A DNA stretch of 64,000 nt from Polynucleobacter sp. 15G-AUS-farblos (GTDB lineage: Bacteria > Pseudomonadota > Gammaproteobacteria > Burkholderiales > Burkholderiaceae). The stretch spans positions 297,381 through 361,380 of the forward strand of contig NZ_JACVOM010000003.1 of NCBI RefSeq assembly GCF_018882445.1. Direction: 5' to 3'. Positions within the stretch are counted from its first letter, which is position 1, and each line of letters starts with the position of its first letter. Both the position numbers and the translations under genes were made by a program. The notes beneath the pieces are model-generated. The model searched no databases and was not told the DNA's origin. It worked only from the letters and a program-made list of their open reading frames with translations. Positions 1-9,582 of the stretch are shown here, piece by piece.

Positions 1-290
1 TGCGCTGCCTGAAATACCTTTCCGTAAGGCTGAGCAGGCTTGTCGTGGAGCACACCGACTAAATTAATCACTGCACCAGATGGACTCACACGCGAGCAAA
101 GATCTTGTAGCGCATCAAACTCGTGAACATCTGCATCCTCTAAATGCACCTTTGGCAATAAACGCAATTCACGTCCAGCAGCCAAATGGCTGGTAGGAAT
201 TAAAACGGAATAGCCTGCAGACTGTAATTGCGCGGCTAAAACACGGCCTACAAAACCGTTGCCACCAATGAGGAGAATGTCATATTTCAT
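1..290 (-). CDS. NDUFA9-like NAD(P)-binding SDR protein (3' part outside window)
   Basis: Partial gene that runs off the left edge; the ATG is at 290. The translation opens MKYDILLIGGNGFVGRV, a Rossmann fold with the GGxGFxG dinucleotide-binding motif of extended short-chain dehydrogenases. It continues with a segment around NLVGVLHDKPAQPYGKVF, typical of the complex I NDUFA9-like subgroup of NAD-dependent epimerase family proteins. Bacterial members are thought to bind NAD(P), and their role is not settled. It lies just downstream of the lytic transglycosylase on the same strand, with 27 bases between them. Confidence 0.8.
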   Translation of the reverse strand, partial: MKYDILLIGGNGFVGRVLAAQLQSAGYSVLIPTSHLAAGRELRLLPKVHLEDADVHEFDALQDLCSRVSPSGAVINLVGVLHDKPAQPYGKVFQAA

Positions 291-317
291 GTGAGGCCTT
301 TTATTGATGCTTGCTTA

Positions 318-2276
318 TTATGGTAATTCAGTTTGAGTGGCTGCCTTAGGCGCAATCACACCAAGGCGCTGCTTCAAGGATTGGGTCTGCCCATTCATTA
401 CAGACGAATAGTAATTTGCATTTGACAACACATTTTTTACATACACACGCGTTTCGGTGAAGGGAATCGTTTCAGCAAAAATGGCACCTTCAGTCGGACT
501 AGTCAATTTTTCGCGCCAGAGCTTTGAACGTGACGGCCCAGCGTTATATGCTGCAGATGCTAAAACCCATGATCCGTCTAGATCAATCAGCACCATATTT
601 AAATAATTACTACCCAAGGTCAAATTCGTATTGGTATCACTTAATTTGTCATTGGTGTAATTGGTCATCCCAATTTTCTTAGCGACATACTTCGCCGTAT
701 TGGGCATAACTTGCATTAAGCCGGATGCGCCCACCGAGGAGGATGCATTCATGATGAAGCGAGACTCTTGACGTATCAGGCCATAAGCCCAAGCTAAGTT
801 CAGATCAATTTGTCGAGCAATAGGGGATAACTCATCGCGAAAAGGGGTTGGATAACGCAAACTAAAGTCATGCTCTTGCTTAGTTCGATCGGCGGTATTA
901 ACGACACGGTCATACAAATGAATACGCTTTGCGTATTCTGCGGCTGCTAGCAATTGCTTATCCGTCATATTGCGCAATTCCCAATTCCACTCGCGATTAC
1001 CTTCGAAACGCAAATTCATGGCATAAAGACGCTCACCTCGAATGAAACCTTTACGACTGGCCATAGCTTCAATTTCTTGATCAAAAACCTTAGTGCGCGA
1101 TGGGGCGTTATTGGACTTACCGAGCTCTTCCCTAGCGAGCTGGCCATAAAAGTTATATTGCTCATCGAGCATCTCAAAGCTCTCTTTGGCTTTGGCATCT
1201 TGACCTTCGGCTTTTAATGCGCGCCCATACCAATATGTCCAGGCAGGATCGCGACTTCGTATAGCGGGATTCATGCCTTCAATCGCATTCTTCACTAAGG
1301 CCCAATCTTTGGCGCGTAGTCCTGCTCGCACTTTCCATTCCTGAGTTTCAGCAGAGAGCAATTCGTTATAGCCCAACTCTTGTTGCAAACGATAAGCATC
1401 GTCTGCATTAGGATCCAACTTTTTAGCTAAGAACTGTCCAATCACACCCCAAGCTAGCGCTTGATTCTCTTTGCTATAGCGCGAAGCGTTTTGAGAAAAG
1501 TCTCGATATGCTTTAGCAGGATCTGCTTTTGCAGCTTTCACAATCTCTGCAATGGGATCCTCACCACCAAGCCGTCTGGCCATAGTGTCATATCCCCTTT
1601 CACTCGCAGCCCGACCAATTGCCTTTGCTTCACTGGGTGTCATACCACCAGCCGCTACTAATGAAGGCACTAGCTCTTGGCATGCCTGCCCAAAATATCC
1701 GGGATCTAATAACACCGAGCGAGAATCCATCGCCAGCTTGGTGGGATTCTCTCCTTGAGATAACTTAGATAGCAAGGAGTAGCACTTCACCTGAGTGTCG
1801 TCATCCAAAACAAACTTTGCATACTCAGCATCAAAACGTGACCAGTCCTTTCTTTTCCCCAATACCAGCAACCAATCATTCCGCATCCGATCGGCCAAAG
1901 CAGTTCCCTGATATTGATTCAAAAATGCAACCACTTGAGAGTCTGCGCTGTAGTCACCCCTGGCGCCACCGGCACTATCAAATAACTGAGGCTTAATACG
2001 GAAATAAGCTACATAGTCATCAAAGGGATAGTTAACTAGACTGCCAGCTAGTTGCTGCGTCCGAAATACATCATTCTTTTTGGCTGCTTCGCGCAAATCA
2101 ATAAACATGCGGTCTGCGTCCGAAATCTCCGGGGGAGCTGCTTTGCTCTCATATGATTTTGGTAACTTTGGCTTTTTTGGCTTTTCTGCAAAAGCAGAAT
2201 TAGCAGCCAAAGCCAAGCCTAGAAAGAAGATTCCTGCCAAGTGACGACATTTTCTTTTTTGAACAGCAGACTTCAT
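318..2276 (-). CDS. slt: Soluble lytic murein transglycosylase (Slt70-like)
   Basis: Periplasmic enzyme that cleaves the MurNAc-GlcNAc glycosidic bond to give 1,6-anhydro products. A signal peptide ends near SAFA. A long helical superhelix region follows, then a C-terminal SLT domain with the catalytic glutamate in RQESRF, the GLMQVMP motif and the AAYNAGP motif. The length of about 652 residues fits Slt70. The start is ambiguous: ATG at 2276 is chosen, but GTG at 2282 is better spaced from the AGGG upstream. Its anhydro-muropeptide products would be imported by the AmpG-like permease at 11-12 kb. Confidence 0.9.
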   Translation of the reverse strand: MKSAVQKRKCRHLAGIFFLGLALAANSAFAEKPKKPKLPKSYESKAAPPEISDADRMFIDLREAAKKNDVFRTQQLAGSLVNYPFDDYVAYFRIKPQLFDSAGGARGDYSADSQVVAFLNQYQGTALADRMRNDWLLVLGKRKDWSRFDAEYAKFVLDDDTQVKCYSLLSKLSQGENPTKLAMDSRSVLLDPGYFGQACQELVPSLVAAGGMTPSEAKAIGRAASERGYDTMARRLGGEDPIAEIVKAAKADPAKAYRDFSQNASRYSKENQALAWGVIGQFLAKKLDPNADDAYRLQQELGYNELLSAETQEWKVRAGLRAKDWALVKNAIEGMNPAIRSRDPAWTYWYGRALKAEGQDAKAKESFEMLDEQYNFYGQLAREELGKSNNAPSRTKVFDQEIEAMASRKGFIRGERLYAMNLRFEGNREWNWELRNMTDKQLLAAAEYAKRIHLYDRVVNTADRTKQEHDFSLRYPTPFRDELSPIARQIDLNLAWAYGLIRQESRFIMNASSSVGASGLMQVMPNTAKYVAKKIGMTNYTNDKLSDTNTNLTLGSNYLNMVLIDLDGSWVLASAAYNAGPSRSKLWREKLTSPTEGAIFAETIPFTETRVYVKNVLSNANYYSSVMNGQTQSLKQRLGVIAPKAATQTELP

Positions 2277-2352
2277 ATTCACTATCAAACCCTATGCTTA
2301 TTTACTTGGTGGTAATGTAATTACTATATCTGTTAATTTTCGCCTGATAATC

Positions 2353-2976
2353 ATGGATATGCACGGTAATTCGCTAAAAACACTAAGACAAGATTTATTA
2401 AAGCGGCGCAAAGAATTTGCGGCGGGGCAAAATCATGCCCCCTCAACAAATCAGCTTATTAAAAACCTCAATCAATTTTTAACTGGTGCTGGTAGCGCAA
2501 TTCAATCTATAGCCCTCTATTGGCCCATACAGGATGAAATTGACTTACGAACCACCTTGCTGGAGTGGGTCAAGACTCAGCCCAATAGAGAGTTAGCCCT
2601 ACCCCTGGCGCGCCCTGATAAGCACCTTGATTTTTACCAGTGGCAGGAAGGTGATCGCCTTGTTCCCAGTCAGCACGGAATCCCTGAGCCCGATCCTCTA
2701 CAGACTCAAAGACAAGCCCTCATACCGGACTGCATCTTGCTTCCCTGTGTAGGTTGGTCAAGCTCGCATGAGGGTAATGCAGCGCAGTACTGGCGGCTTG
2801 GATATGGGGGCGGATACTTTGATCGCACCTTGGCTCAACTCAGAAAAAAGAAGCCAAGCCTGATCTGCATCGGGATTGGCTTTGATTGGCAAAAACTGGA
2901 TGATGCTCAGTGGTCAGCTCAAACGCATGATGAGCCACTGGATATGCTGGTCACTGAATCAGGCGTTTTTAGTTAA
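2353..2976 (+). CDS. fau: 5-formyltetrahydrofolate cyclo-ligase
   Basis: Converts 5-formyl-THF to 5,10-methenyl-THF with ATP, returning a storage folate to the one-carbon pool. The N-terminal helix has the basic LRQDLLKRRK segment, and the family signature LGYGGGYFDR lies near residues 149-158. The 207-residue length is normal. The gene converges on metF and the two reading frames overlap by 18 bases at their 3' ends. The product acts one step from the MetF substrate. Two in-frame ATGs (2353, 2359) are both possible starts. Confidence 0.9.
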   Translation: MDMHGNSLKTLRQDLLKRRKEFAAGQNHAPSTNQLIKNLNQFLTGAGSAIQSIALYWPIQDEIDLRTTLLEWVKTQPNRELALPLARPDKHLDFYQWQEGDRLVPSQHGIPEPDPLQTQRQALIPDCILLPCVGWSSSHEGNAAQYWRLGYGGGYFDRTLAQLRKKKPSLICIGIGFDWQKLDDAQWSAQTHDEPLDMLVTESGVFS

Positions 2977-3807
2977 ACCTAAATTATCAGTGATCGCCAA
3001 GACAGCATCGGCCTGATTTAAAGAGTAGAAGTGCAGGCCAGGCGCTCCAACTGCTAAAAGCTGGTCACATAAATCCGTTACTACCTCTTCACCAAAAGCA
3101 CGAATAGAGGCAATGTCATCTCCATAAGACTGCAAACGTAAACGGATCCAACGTGGAATCTCAGCACCACAAGCATCGGAGAAACGGAGCAACTGCGTGC
3201 TATTCGTAATCGGCATAATGCCCGCAATCACAGGTTGGGTAACGCCGAGATCATAAGCCTCATCGACGAAGCGGAAATACGCATCACTGTTATAAAAATA
3301 TTGTGTGACTGCGGAGTTAGCGCCAGCTTTCATTTTCTGCACAAAGAAGCCCACATCACTAGCGGGTGACTTAGCCTGAGGATGCGTTTCTGGATAGGCG
3401 GCTACATCAATATGAAACCAGTCGTCCGTCTCAGCACGAATAAATTCTACTAACTCATTAGCATGATGAAATTCGCCATACTGACCCATGCCAGATGGAA
3501 GATCTCCACGCAAAGCAACAATCCGTTTTATGCCTAAGGCTTTGTACTGTTGCAACATTTCACGTACGCTCTCACGAGAGCTACCTACACAGGAGAGATG
3601 GGGAGCAACTGCAGCACCTGCCGCATGAATATCGCTCACTACCTTTAATGTGCCAGACTGTGTAGAGCCACCGGCACCAAAGGTCACGGAATAAAATGCT
3701 GGCTTGAGAGTTTCACTCAAGCGCTCGCGCACGAGATGTAGCTTCTTCTCACCTTCAGGTGTCTTGGGTGGGAAAAATTCGACGCTTAATTCCATGATCT
3801 TGGGCAT
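2959..3807 (-). CDS. metF: 5,10-methylenetetrahydrofolate reductase
   Basis: FAD enzyme that reduces methylene-THF to 5-methyl-THF, the methyl donor for methionine synthesis. The ORF opens MELSVEFFPPKTPEG, the conserved FFPPK start of the TIM barrel, and keeps VTFGAGGST, ALRGD and the ITNSTQLLRF segment. The 282 residues match the single-domain bacterial form. It starts 16 bases after the ahcY stop, so it is probably co-transcribed with ahcY and under the same SAH riboswitch. That joins SAH disposal and methyl supply in one unit. Confidence 0.95.
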   Translation of the reverse strand: MPKIMELSVEFFPPKTPEGEKKLHLVRERLSETLKPAFYSVTFGAGGSTQSGTLKVVSDIHAAGAAVAPHLSCVGSSRESVREMLQQYKALGIKRIVALRGDLPSGMGQYGEFHHANELVEFIRAETDDWFHIDVAAYPETHPQAKSPASDVGFFVQKMKAGANSAVTQYFYNSDAYFRFVDEAYDLGVTQPVIAGIMPITNSTQLLRFSDACGAEIPRWIRLRLQSYGDDIASIRAFGEEVVTDLCDQLLAVGAPGLHFYSLNQADAVLAITDNLGLTKNA

Positions 3808-3823
3808 GTTTATCTAAAGTGGA

Positions 3824-5269
3824 TTAATAACGGTAATGGTCAGCCTTGTATGGGCCTTCCTTGGTTACGTTAATGTAGGCAGCCTGCTGATCAGACAGCA
3901 CTGTCAACTCCGCATTTAAAGTCTTGAGCTGCAAACGCGCAACCTTTTCATCCAGGTGCTTAGGCAAGGTATAGACGCCAACTGGATATTTGTTTGTGCC
4001 AACTGCATTCCACAATTCGATTTGCGCAATCACTTGGTTTGCAAATGAAGAGCTCATGACATAAGAAGGATGTCCAGTACCACAACCTAAATTCACTAAA
4101 CGGCCTTTTGCCAAGATGATGATGCGCTTCTCAGGTTTGCCATTGGCTGCAGGGAAAATCACATGGTCAACTTGTGGTTTGATTTCTTCCCATTTGTATT
4201 TTTCAATACCAGCTACATCAATCTCATTATCGAAGTGGCCGATGTTACATACGATGGCTTGATTTTTCATCTTAGCCATGTGGTCATGGGTAATTACATG
4301 GTAGTTACCTGTTGCAGAAACAAAGATATCGGCCTTATCAGCAGCGTAATCCATCGTCACAACACGATAACCTTCCATTGCCGCCTGCAATGCACAGATT
4401 GGATCTACTTCAGTAACCCAAACTTGAGCAGACAAGGCGCGTAATGCCTGAGCAGAGCCCTTACCTACGTCGCCATAACCACAAACTACGGCTACCTTAC
4501 CGGCAACCATCACATCGGTTGCACGCTTGATCGCGTCAACTAAAGACTCACGGCAACCATACAGGTTGTCGAACTTGCTCTTTGTAACTGAGTCATTAAC
4601 GTTAATCGCTGGAAACTTTAGTTCGCCCTTAGCAAACATTTGATACAGACGATGTACGCCTGTCGTAGTTTCTTCTGTAACGCCTTTTACTTTTTCTAAG
4701 CGAGTGGAATACCAAGTTGGATCTTGTGCCAATTTTTTCTTAATGGCAGAGAACAAAATGGTTTCTTCTTCGCTAGTTGGATGATTCAAGCACGCTTGAT
4801 CTTTTTCAGCGCGCGCACCAAGATGCAATAGCAAAGTCGCATCGCCGCCGTCATCCAAAATCATATTGGTGAAGCCGCCATCGGCCCACTCAAAAATACG
4901 GTGTGTAAAGTCCCAATACTGCTCAAGGGTCTCACCCTTAATAGCGAACACAGGCGTGCCATTCGCAGCGATTGCAGCAGCAGCATGGTCTTGAGTCGAG
5001 AAAATATTGCATGAAGCCCACTGCACTTCTGCGCCAAGCGCTTCTAGCGTCTCAATCAATACAGCAGTTTGAATGGTCATATGCAATGAACCAGTAATAC
5101 GTGCACCACGTAAGGGTTGTTGTGCGGCAAATTCGTCGCGAATGGCGATCAAACCAGGCATCTCTGTTTCAGCAATAGCAATTTCCTTACGGCCAAAATC
5201 AGCCAAAGTAATATCCGCAATCGCGCAACGAGTGGCTACGAAGTTATTTAAGTCAGAAACGGTATTCAT
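3824..5269 (-). CDS. ahcY: S-adenosylhomocysteine hydrolase
   Basis: NAD-dependent enzyme that splits SAH into homocysteine and adenosine, relieving product inhibition of methyltransferases. The NAD-binding GYGDVGKG motif and the conserved C-terminus PYKADHYRY are present. I place the start at the ATG at 5269 ([10 protein letters not shown]), about 8 bases after a GGAG, which gives 481 residues. A 20-residue in-frame extension upstream has no family support and overlaps leader RNA. The leader contains an SAH aptamer at 5381-5435. The downstream partner is metF. Confidence 0.95.
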   Translation of the reverse strand: MNTVSDLNNFVATRCAIADITLADFGRKEIAIAETEMPGLIAIRDEFAAQQPLRGARITGSLHMTIQTAVLIETLEALGAEVQWASCNIFSTQDHAAAAIAANGTPVFAIKGETLEQYWDFTHRIFEWADGGFTNMILDDGGDATLLLHLGARAEKDQACLNHPTSEEETILFSAIKKKLAQDPTWYSTRLEKVKGVTEETTTGVHRLYQMFAKGELKFPAINVNDSVTKSKFDNLYGCRESLVDAIKRATDVMVAGKVAVVCGYGDVGKGSAQALRALSAQVWVTEVDPICALQAAMEGYRVVTMDYAADKADIFVSATGNYHVITHDHMAKMKNQAIVCNIGHFDNEIDVAGIEKYKWEEIKPQVDHVIFPAANGKPEKRIIILAKGRLVNLGCGTGHPSYVMSSSFANQVIAQIELWNAVGTNKYPVGVYTLPKHLDEKVARLQLKTLNAELTVLSDQQAAYINVTKEGPYKADHYRY

Positions 5270-5380
5270 TAATGCTCCAGCTAAATACGATCCAATGCTG
5301 GAGTAGGAACTCGCTAGCCATTGAATCATGGGTTAGCGAGCGCGGTTGCAATTAGCAATTTCCGTTTAGGAGATCGCTCC

Positions 5381-5435
5381 CTTCAAGCCTGGGGAAGTAC
5401 TGGGTCTCAGCATTCCTTGCAACGCTCCTTGAAGG
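5381..5435 (-). promoter_or_regulatory. SAH riboswitch upstream of ahcY-metF
   Basis: Read on the minus strand, a seven-base P1 stem (CTTCAAG with CTTGAAG) encloses GGAGCGTTGCAAGG and, later, CCCAGGCTTG. These are the conserved sequence blocks of the SAH riboswitch known from beta- and gammaproteobacterial ahcY leaders. It ends about 110 bases before the chosen ahcY ATG. By family knowledge it should turn ahcY on when SAH accumulates. Confidence 0.9.
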
Positions 5436-5436
5436 T

Positions 5437-5464
5437 ATGGCGTAATTGTAAACAATTACGCCAT
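5437..5464. repeat. Perfect 13-bp inverted repeat between metK and the SAH riboswitch
   Basis: ATGGCGTAATTGT and its exact complement are separated by two bases. The repeat lies 40 bases after the metK stop and abuts the SAH aptamer. No U-run follows on either strand, so it is a poor intrinsic terminator. It could still end metK mRNA, or act as an operator or leader hairpin for ahcY. Confidence 0.6.
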
Positions 5465-5503
5465 ATTTGGCTTCAGTACAACGCAATACAGCTTATTTGA
5501 TGC

Positions 5504-6670
5504 TTATAAGCCTGCTGCAGCACGTAATGCAGGTGCCTTGTCAGTTTGCTCCCAAGTAAATTCTGGCTCCTCACGACCGAAATGGCCATAAGCAGCAGTT
5601 TTACGATAAATCGGACGCAAGAGATTGAGCATCTTCACAATGCCTTTTGGACGCAAGTCAAAGTGCTCTGATACCAATTGAGCGATCTTCTCGTCAGAGA
5701 TCTTGCCTGTTCCAAAGGTGCTCACCATGACAGACGTCGGCTTTGCAACACCGATCGCGTATGAAATCTGAATCAAGCACTTGCTTGCCAAACCTGCAGC
5801 AACCACGTTCTTAGCAACATAGCGACCAGCGTAGGCGGCAGAACGGTCAACCTTGGATGGATCCTTACCGGAGAAAGCGCCGCCGCCGTGAGGCGCTGCA
5901 CCACCATAGGTATCCACAATAATTTTGCGACCGGTTAAACCGCAATCGCCTTGCGGACCGCCGATAACAAAGCGACCTGTTGGGTTTACCAAAAAGTTAA
6001 TCGCACCTTTGATCAAATGCTTCGGCAATACTGGCTTGATGATCTCTTCGATCACCGCTTCACGCAATTTCTCAAGACCGATTTCTTCATCATGCTGAGT
6101 TGACAGAACAACCGTGTCAATCGAATCAGGCTTACCATCAACATAACGCAGGGTCACTTGTGACTTGGCATCTGGACGCAACCAGTTAAGGCGGCCATCG
6201 CGACGCAATTGAGATTGACGCTCCACTAAACGATGGGAGAGATGAATCGGCAAAGGCATCAGCTCTGCGGTCTCATCGCAAGCGTAACCAAACATCAGGC
6301 CTTGGTCACCAGCGCCTTGATCTAAACCGTCGTCATGCGCTTTATCCACACCTTGTGCGATGTCAGGACTTTGCTTGTCATAGGCAACCAATACCGCACA
6401 ACCTTTGTAATCAATGCCATACGCAGTATTGTCGTAACCAATTTCACGCAGTGTGTTACGCGCTACTTGAATGTAGTCTACGTTTGCATTAGTTGTAATT
6501 TCACCAGCCAATACAACAAGACCGGTATTACATAAAGTTTCTGCAGCAACACGTGCTGTTGGATCTTGAGCCAAGATGGCATCCAAGATTGAATCTGAAA
6601 TTTGGTCTGCTACTTTATCGGGGTGACCTTCAGAGACTGACTCTGAGGTAAAGAAGTAATCGTTTGCCAT
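5504..6670 (-). CDS. metK: S-adenosylmethionine synthetase
   Basis: Makes SAM from methionine and ATP. Motifs: GHPDK near residues 15-19 (methionine/ATP site), the [12 protein letters not shown] hexapeptide region, and [19 protein letters not shown] in the P-loop-like domain. At 388 residues it has the normal length. The start ATG at 6670 follows AAAGGAATA, a good ribosome binding site. The roughly 200-base leader shared with the divergent acyltransferase gene holds a SAM-II-type aptamer at 6741-6790, so feedback by its own product is likely. Confidence 0.96.
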   Translation of the reverse strand: MANDYFFTSESVSEGHPDKVADQISDSILDAILAQDPTARVAAETLCNTGLVVLAGEITTNANVDYIQVARNTLREIGYDNTAYGIDYKGCAVLVAYDKQSPDIAQGVDKAHDDGLDQGAGDQGLMFGYACDETAELMPLPIHLSHRLVERQSQLRRDGRLNWLRPDAKSQVTLRYVDGKPDSIDTVVLSTQHDEEIGLEKLREAVIEEIIKPVLPKHLIKGAINFLVNPTGRFVIGGPQGDCGLTGRKIIVDTYGGAAPHGGGAFSGKDPSKVDRSAAYAGRYVAKNVVAAGLASKCLIQISYAIGVAKPTSVMVSTFGTGKISDEKIAQLVSEHFDLRPKGIVKMLNLLRPIYRKTAAYGHFGREEPEFTWEQTDKAPALRAAAGL

Positions 6671-6727
6671 TGCCTATTCCTTTAAAAAATTAACACGCTC
6701 TATTGGACAACTCGACGTGCCAGGAAC

Positions 6728-6790
6728 TACAACGGCGACGCTTTAGCAGAATTTATAAATCGCCCTGCAAGTTGTCTTAACTCAGCGATG
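6728..6790 (-). promoter_or_regulatory. SAM-II-type riboswitch in the metK leader
   Basis: On the minus strand, P1 forms from ATCGC (6785-6789) and GCGAT (6759-6763). Between them are TGAGTTAAG and CTTGCAG, and after P1 come ATAAAT and GCTAAAG (6741-6747). Order and spacing match the SAM-II (SAM_alpha) aptamer. A competing stem can form: 6771-6775 with 6728-6732, and 6760-6764 with 6734-6738. It uses the 3' strand of P1, so the two folds exclude each other, as expected for a switch. SAM-II is best known from Alphaproteobacteria. Confidence 0.75.
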
Positions 6791-6873
6791 GGAGAATTCT
6801 ATCTGAAAAGCAGCAAATCCACCAAGACCAAATCAAATTTGGCCCTTACGGCAGCATTGAATATCATTAGGGG

Positions 6874-7734
6874 GTGCGAAAACCCCTTCTAAAACTTAGT
6901 CTTAATGTAATTGCAGCGCTTCCCTTGACTGTGGCTCAGGTGCTTGGGGCCTGCTTGGGCATTTTGGCTTATGTCGGATCGAAGCAATACCGCGGCCTAT
7001 TCCGGCCACAGTACGAGGCTGTTGTCAGATCCAGAAATCTTCCCTTTAAGTTATGGCCTGCCATTAGAGCCTCTGGAATGCTTTTTTCAGACAGCTTATG
7101 GATTTGGCGCAACCCGGAGAAAGCCCTGGCCCTAGTAGAAGTACAGAATTGGGATCTAGTAGAAGCTGCCATCAGCGAAGGCCATGGCTTGGTGATGTTG
7201 ACTCCCCATTTGGGTGGCTTTGAAATCATTCCGCGTGTTTTAGCACAGCACTTTCCAGCAACAATCCTGTACCGCCCTTCACGCCAAGCTTGGCTCAATG
7301 AAGTAGTTGAAGAGGGACGTGCCTATCCCAATATGCACTTTGTCCCCACCAATCTCCATGGTGTGCGACAAATGACACGCGCATTAACGCGTGGTGAAGC
7401 CATAGGTATCCTCCCCGATCAAGTACCCAGCGGTGGCGAGGGTGTGTGGGTGCCATTTTTTGGTAGGCCCGCTTATACAACTCCATTACCTGCGCGACTT
7501 GCTAATCGCAACAACACGCCTGTTGTGATGTTTACTGCCAAGCGCAAAGTCTTGGGTCAGGGTTGGTTGATGCAAGCAACGCGCTTATCTCCATTATCAG
7601 AAGACGCCACCCTAGGCGCAGCCGAACTCAATCTTGCGATTGAAAATGCAGTGCTAGTCGCACCTGAACAATTTATTTGGTCCTATAACCGTTACAAGCA
7701 TCCAGCTGGTGCAGAATTGCCCCCAAAGGCCTAA
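6874..7734 (+). CDS. LpxL/HtrB-family lipid A acyltransferase
   Basis: Inner-membrane lysophospholipid acyltransferase family member, likely adding a secondary acyl chain to lipid A. There is one N-terminal hydrophobic helix, the HX4E catalytic motif in TPHLGGFE near residue 112, and the GILPDQVPSGGEGVWVPFFGR block. The GTG start at 6874 is forced by an in-frame TAG two codons upstream; the GTG lies inside a GGGGT/ACCCC hairpin and right next to the purine run. It is first in a co-directional run with the next acyltransferase and dapF. Confidence 0.88.
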   Translation: MRKPLLKLSLNVIAALPLTVAQVLGACLGILAYVGSKQYRGLFRPQYEAVVRSRNLPFKLWPAIRASGMLFSDSLWIWRNPEKALALVEVQNWDLVEAAISEGHGLVMLTPHLGGFEIIPRVLAQHFPATILYRPSRQAWLNEVVEEGRAYPNMHFVPTNLHGVRQMTRALTRGEAIGILPDQVPSGGEGVWVPFFGRPAYTTPLPARLANRNNTPVVMFTAKRKVLGQGWLMQATRLSPLSEDATLGAAELNLAIENAVLVAPEQFIWSYNRYKHPAGAELPPKA

Positions 7735-7757
7735 GCAACTCGTTATCTTTTTTTAAA

Positions 7758-8657
7758 ATGGCCTGGTTACACAACCTCTTCAATTTTTTAGCGCTTAGCC
7801 TTCTGCGCCTTTTTGCCTTTTTGCCTTACAGCTTTACCGTCCATGTGGGTTATGGGCTTGGCTGGTTAGCAGCCCACATTCCAAACGATCGCGCGCAAGT
7901 AGTTAAAACCAATCTACGCCTGTGCTTTCCCAATTTAAGTGAGCCAGAAATTGATGCGCTTGCCCTAGAGCATTGGAAATTATTTGGCCGAAGTGTAATC
8001 GAGCGTAGCCGAGTATGGCTTGGTACTAGCAATCAGATACTGTCATTTGTACATCTTGAATCCGCTGTTCCACTGGGTGATCGCAAACCACGCATTCTAG
8101 TGAATCCACACTTTGTTGGCCTTGAGGGAGGCTTCATGGCCCTCTCTGCATTGGGCATGAAGAATGACTGGCCACGCGGAGCAGGCCTCTATCAAAAAAT
8201 GAAGAATCCCTTCTTCAATCAAAAAATGGTGGAGTGGCGTGACCGCTTTGGCGCCATGTCCATTGAACGGCAAAGTCGCCTACGCGATCTCATTCGCGAA
8301 ACTCGCGCGGGTAATTTTGTCGTGATTGCACCCGATATTGATTTAGGTCCTCGCGACTCCATCTTTGCCCCCTTCTTTGGAATTCCCACAAGCACGGTGA
8401 CCTCTGTCTCTCGTCTTGCAAAATTGAGCGGCGCTGAGGTTTGCCTCATGACCACTTTGCTAAATCCCAAAAAGACTGGCTATATCTGCACTATCTCTCG
8501 GCCACTACCGGATTTTCCCAGCGATGATCCAGATAAAGATACTGCGCGCCTAAATCTTTGGATAGAAGAACTTGTTCGTCAAAGACCAGCAGAGTACTAT
8601 TGGGTGCATAAGCGCTTTAAACATCGACCGCCTGGTGAACCCAGTCTTTACAAGTAA
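7758..8657 (+). CDS. LpxL/HtrB-family lipid A acyltransferase, second copy
   Basis: A 299-residue member of the same family as its upstream neighbour but only distantly related to it. The HX4E motif is in NPHFVGLEG near residue 117, followed by the KNPFFNQKMVEWRDRFG and APDIDLGPRDS blocks. It is much closer to the third copy at 29922-30851, sharing VVKTNLRLCFPNL and YYWVHKRFKHRPPGE. It lies 23 bases after the first copy and 12 bases before dapF, so the three probably form an operon. Confidence 0.88.
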   Translation: MAWLHNLFNFLALSLLRLFAFLPYSFTVHVGYGLGWLAAHIPNDRAQVVKTNLRLCFPNLSEPEIDALALEHWKLFGRSVIERSRVWLGTSNQILSFVHLESAVPLGDRKPRILVNPHFVGLEGGFMALSALGMKNDWPRGAGLYQKMKNPFFNQKMVEWRDRFGAMSIERQSRLRDLIRETRAGNFVVIAPDIDLGPRDSIFAPFFGIPTSTVTSVSRLAKLSGAEVCLMTTLLNPKKTGYICTISRPLPDFPSDDPDKDTARLNLWIEELVRQRPAEYYWVHKRFKHRPPGEPSLYK

Positions 8658-8669
8658 ACGGAATTTCTT

Positions 8670-9569
8670 TTGAGTACTAGCCCCTCGCCTTCACGCAAAC
8701 TTCGCTTCACCAAAATGCATGGTGCAGGCAATGATTTCATTGTGCTCAATGGTATTGAACAAGACTTGAGCGATATCACGCGTGATCAATGGAAGAGCAT
8801 GGCGCATCGTCAATTTGGTATTGGTGCAGATCAAATTCTCCTAGTTGAAAAAGCAACACGCCCAGATGCTGACTTTCGTTATCGTATTTTTAATGCCGAT
8901 GGTGGTGAGGTAGAGCAGTGCGGCAATGGCTCACGTTGCTTTGTGCGCTTTGTTTTGGATCAAGGTCTTTCTAGCAAAAACCCCCTGAGAGTGGAAGTAG
9001 CTCATGCGGTGCTGACACTCAATGCGAAAATAGATGGTCAAGTTGAAGTCAATATGGGTGCCCCCATTTTTGAACCTGCTCTTATCCCCTTTAATCCAGA
9101 AGGGCTAGCAAGCCTTCAAGAGTTCCATGAAATGCTGTACGCTCTCGCGCTAAATGCTCCAGCACAACATGACGATTGGGTAGGAGTTCTGTCGATGGGT
9201 AATCCCCATGCCGTTCAAGTCGTTGCTGATGTCGATAGCGCACCAGTATTAGAAGAGGGGCCCGCAATTGAGAGTCACCCCGCCTTTCCAAATAGGGTGA
9301 ATGCTGGCTATATGCAAGTCATCAATCGCAATGAAATTAAATTGCGTGTTTTTGAGCGAGGCGCTGGAGAAACACTAGCCTGCGGTACGGGCGCTTGTGC
9401 TGCAGTGGTATCTGGTATTCGCAGAGCCTTGCTTGACTCTCCCGTCACAGTTCATACCCGTGGTGGTGATCTGCACATTGCATGGGATGGAGTGATTGAT
9501 GATGTCGCTCAGCCCGTGATGATGACCGGTCCAGCAACAACGGTGTTCGAAGGCGAGCTAGAAATCTAA
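8670..9569 (+). CDS. dapF: Diaminopimelate epimerase
   Basis: Interconverts LL- and meso-diaminopimelate for lysine and peptidoglycan synthesis. The two catalytic cysteines are visible: EQCGNGSRC near residue 87 and ACGTGAC near residue 238. The [11 protein letters not shown] opening is typical. The start is TTG at 8670 with CGGAA upstream; no ATG lies before the conserved KMHGAGNDF segment. It probably shares a transcript with the two acyltransferases. In some gammaproteobacteria dapF sits with DUF484 and xerC, but here those are 9 kb away. Confidence 0.95.
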   Translation: MSTSPSPSRKLRFTKMHGAGNDFIVLNGIEQDLSDITRDQWKSMAHRQFGIGADQILLVEKATRPDADFRYRIFNADGGEVEQCGNGSRCFVRFVLDQGLSSKNPLRVEVAHAVLTLNAKIDGQVEVNMGAPIFEPALIPFNPEGLASLQEFHEMLYALALNAPAQHDDWVGVLSMGNPHAVQVVADVDSAPVLEEGPAIESHPAFPNRVNAGYMQVINRNEIKLRVFERGAGETLACGTGACAAVVSGIRRALLDSPVTVHTRGGDLHIAWDGVIDDVAQPVMMTGPATTVFEGELEI

Positions 9570-9582
9570 ACTACCTTACCCT

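Noticed and set aside
5437..5464. Inverted repeat as a standard intrinsic terminator of metK
   Set aside because: Neither strand has a U-run after the stem.
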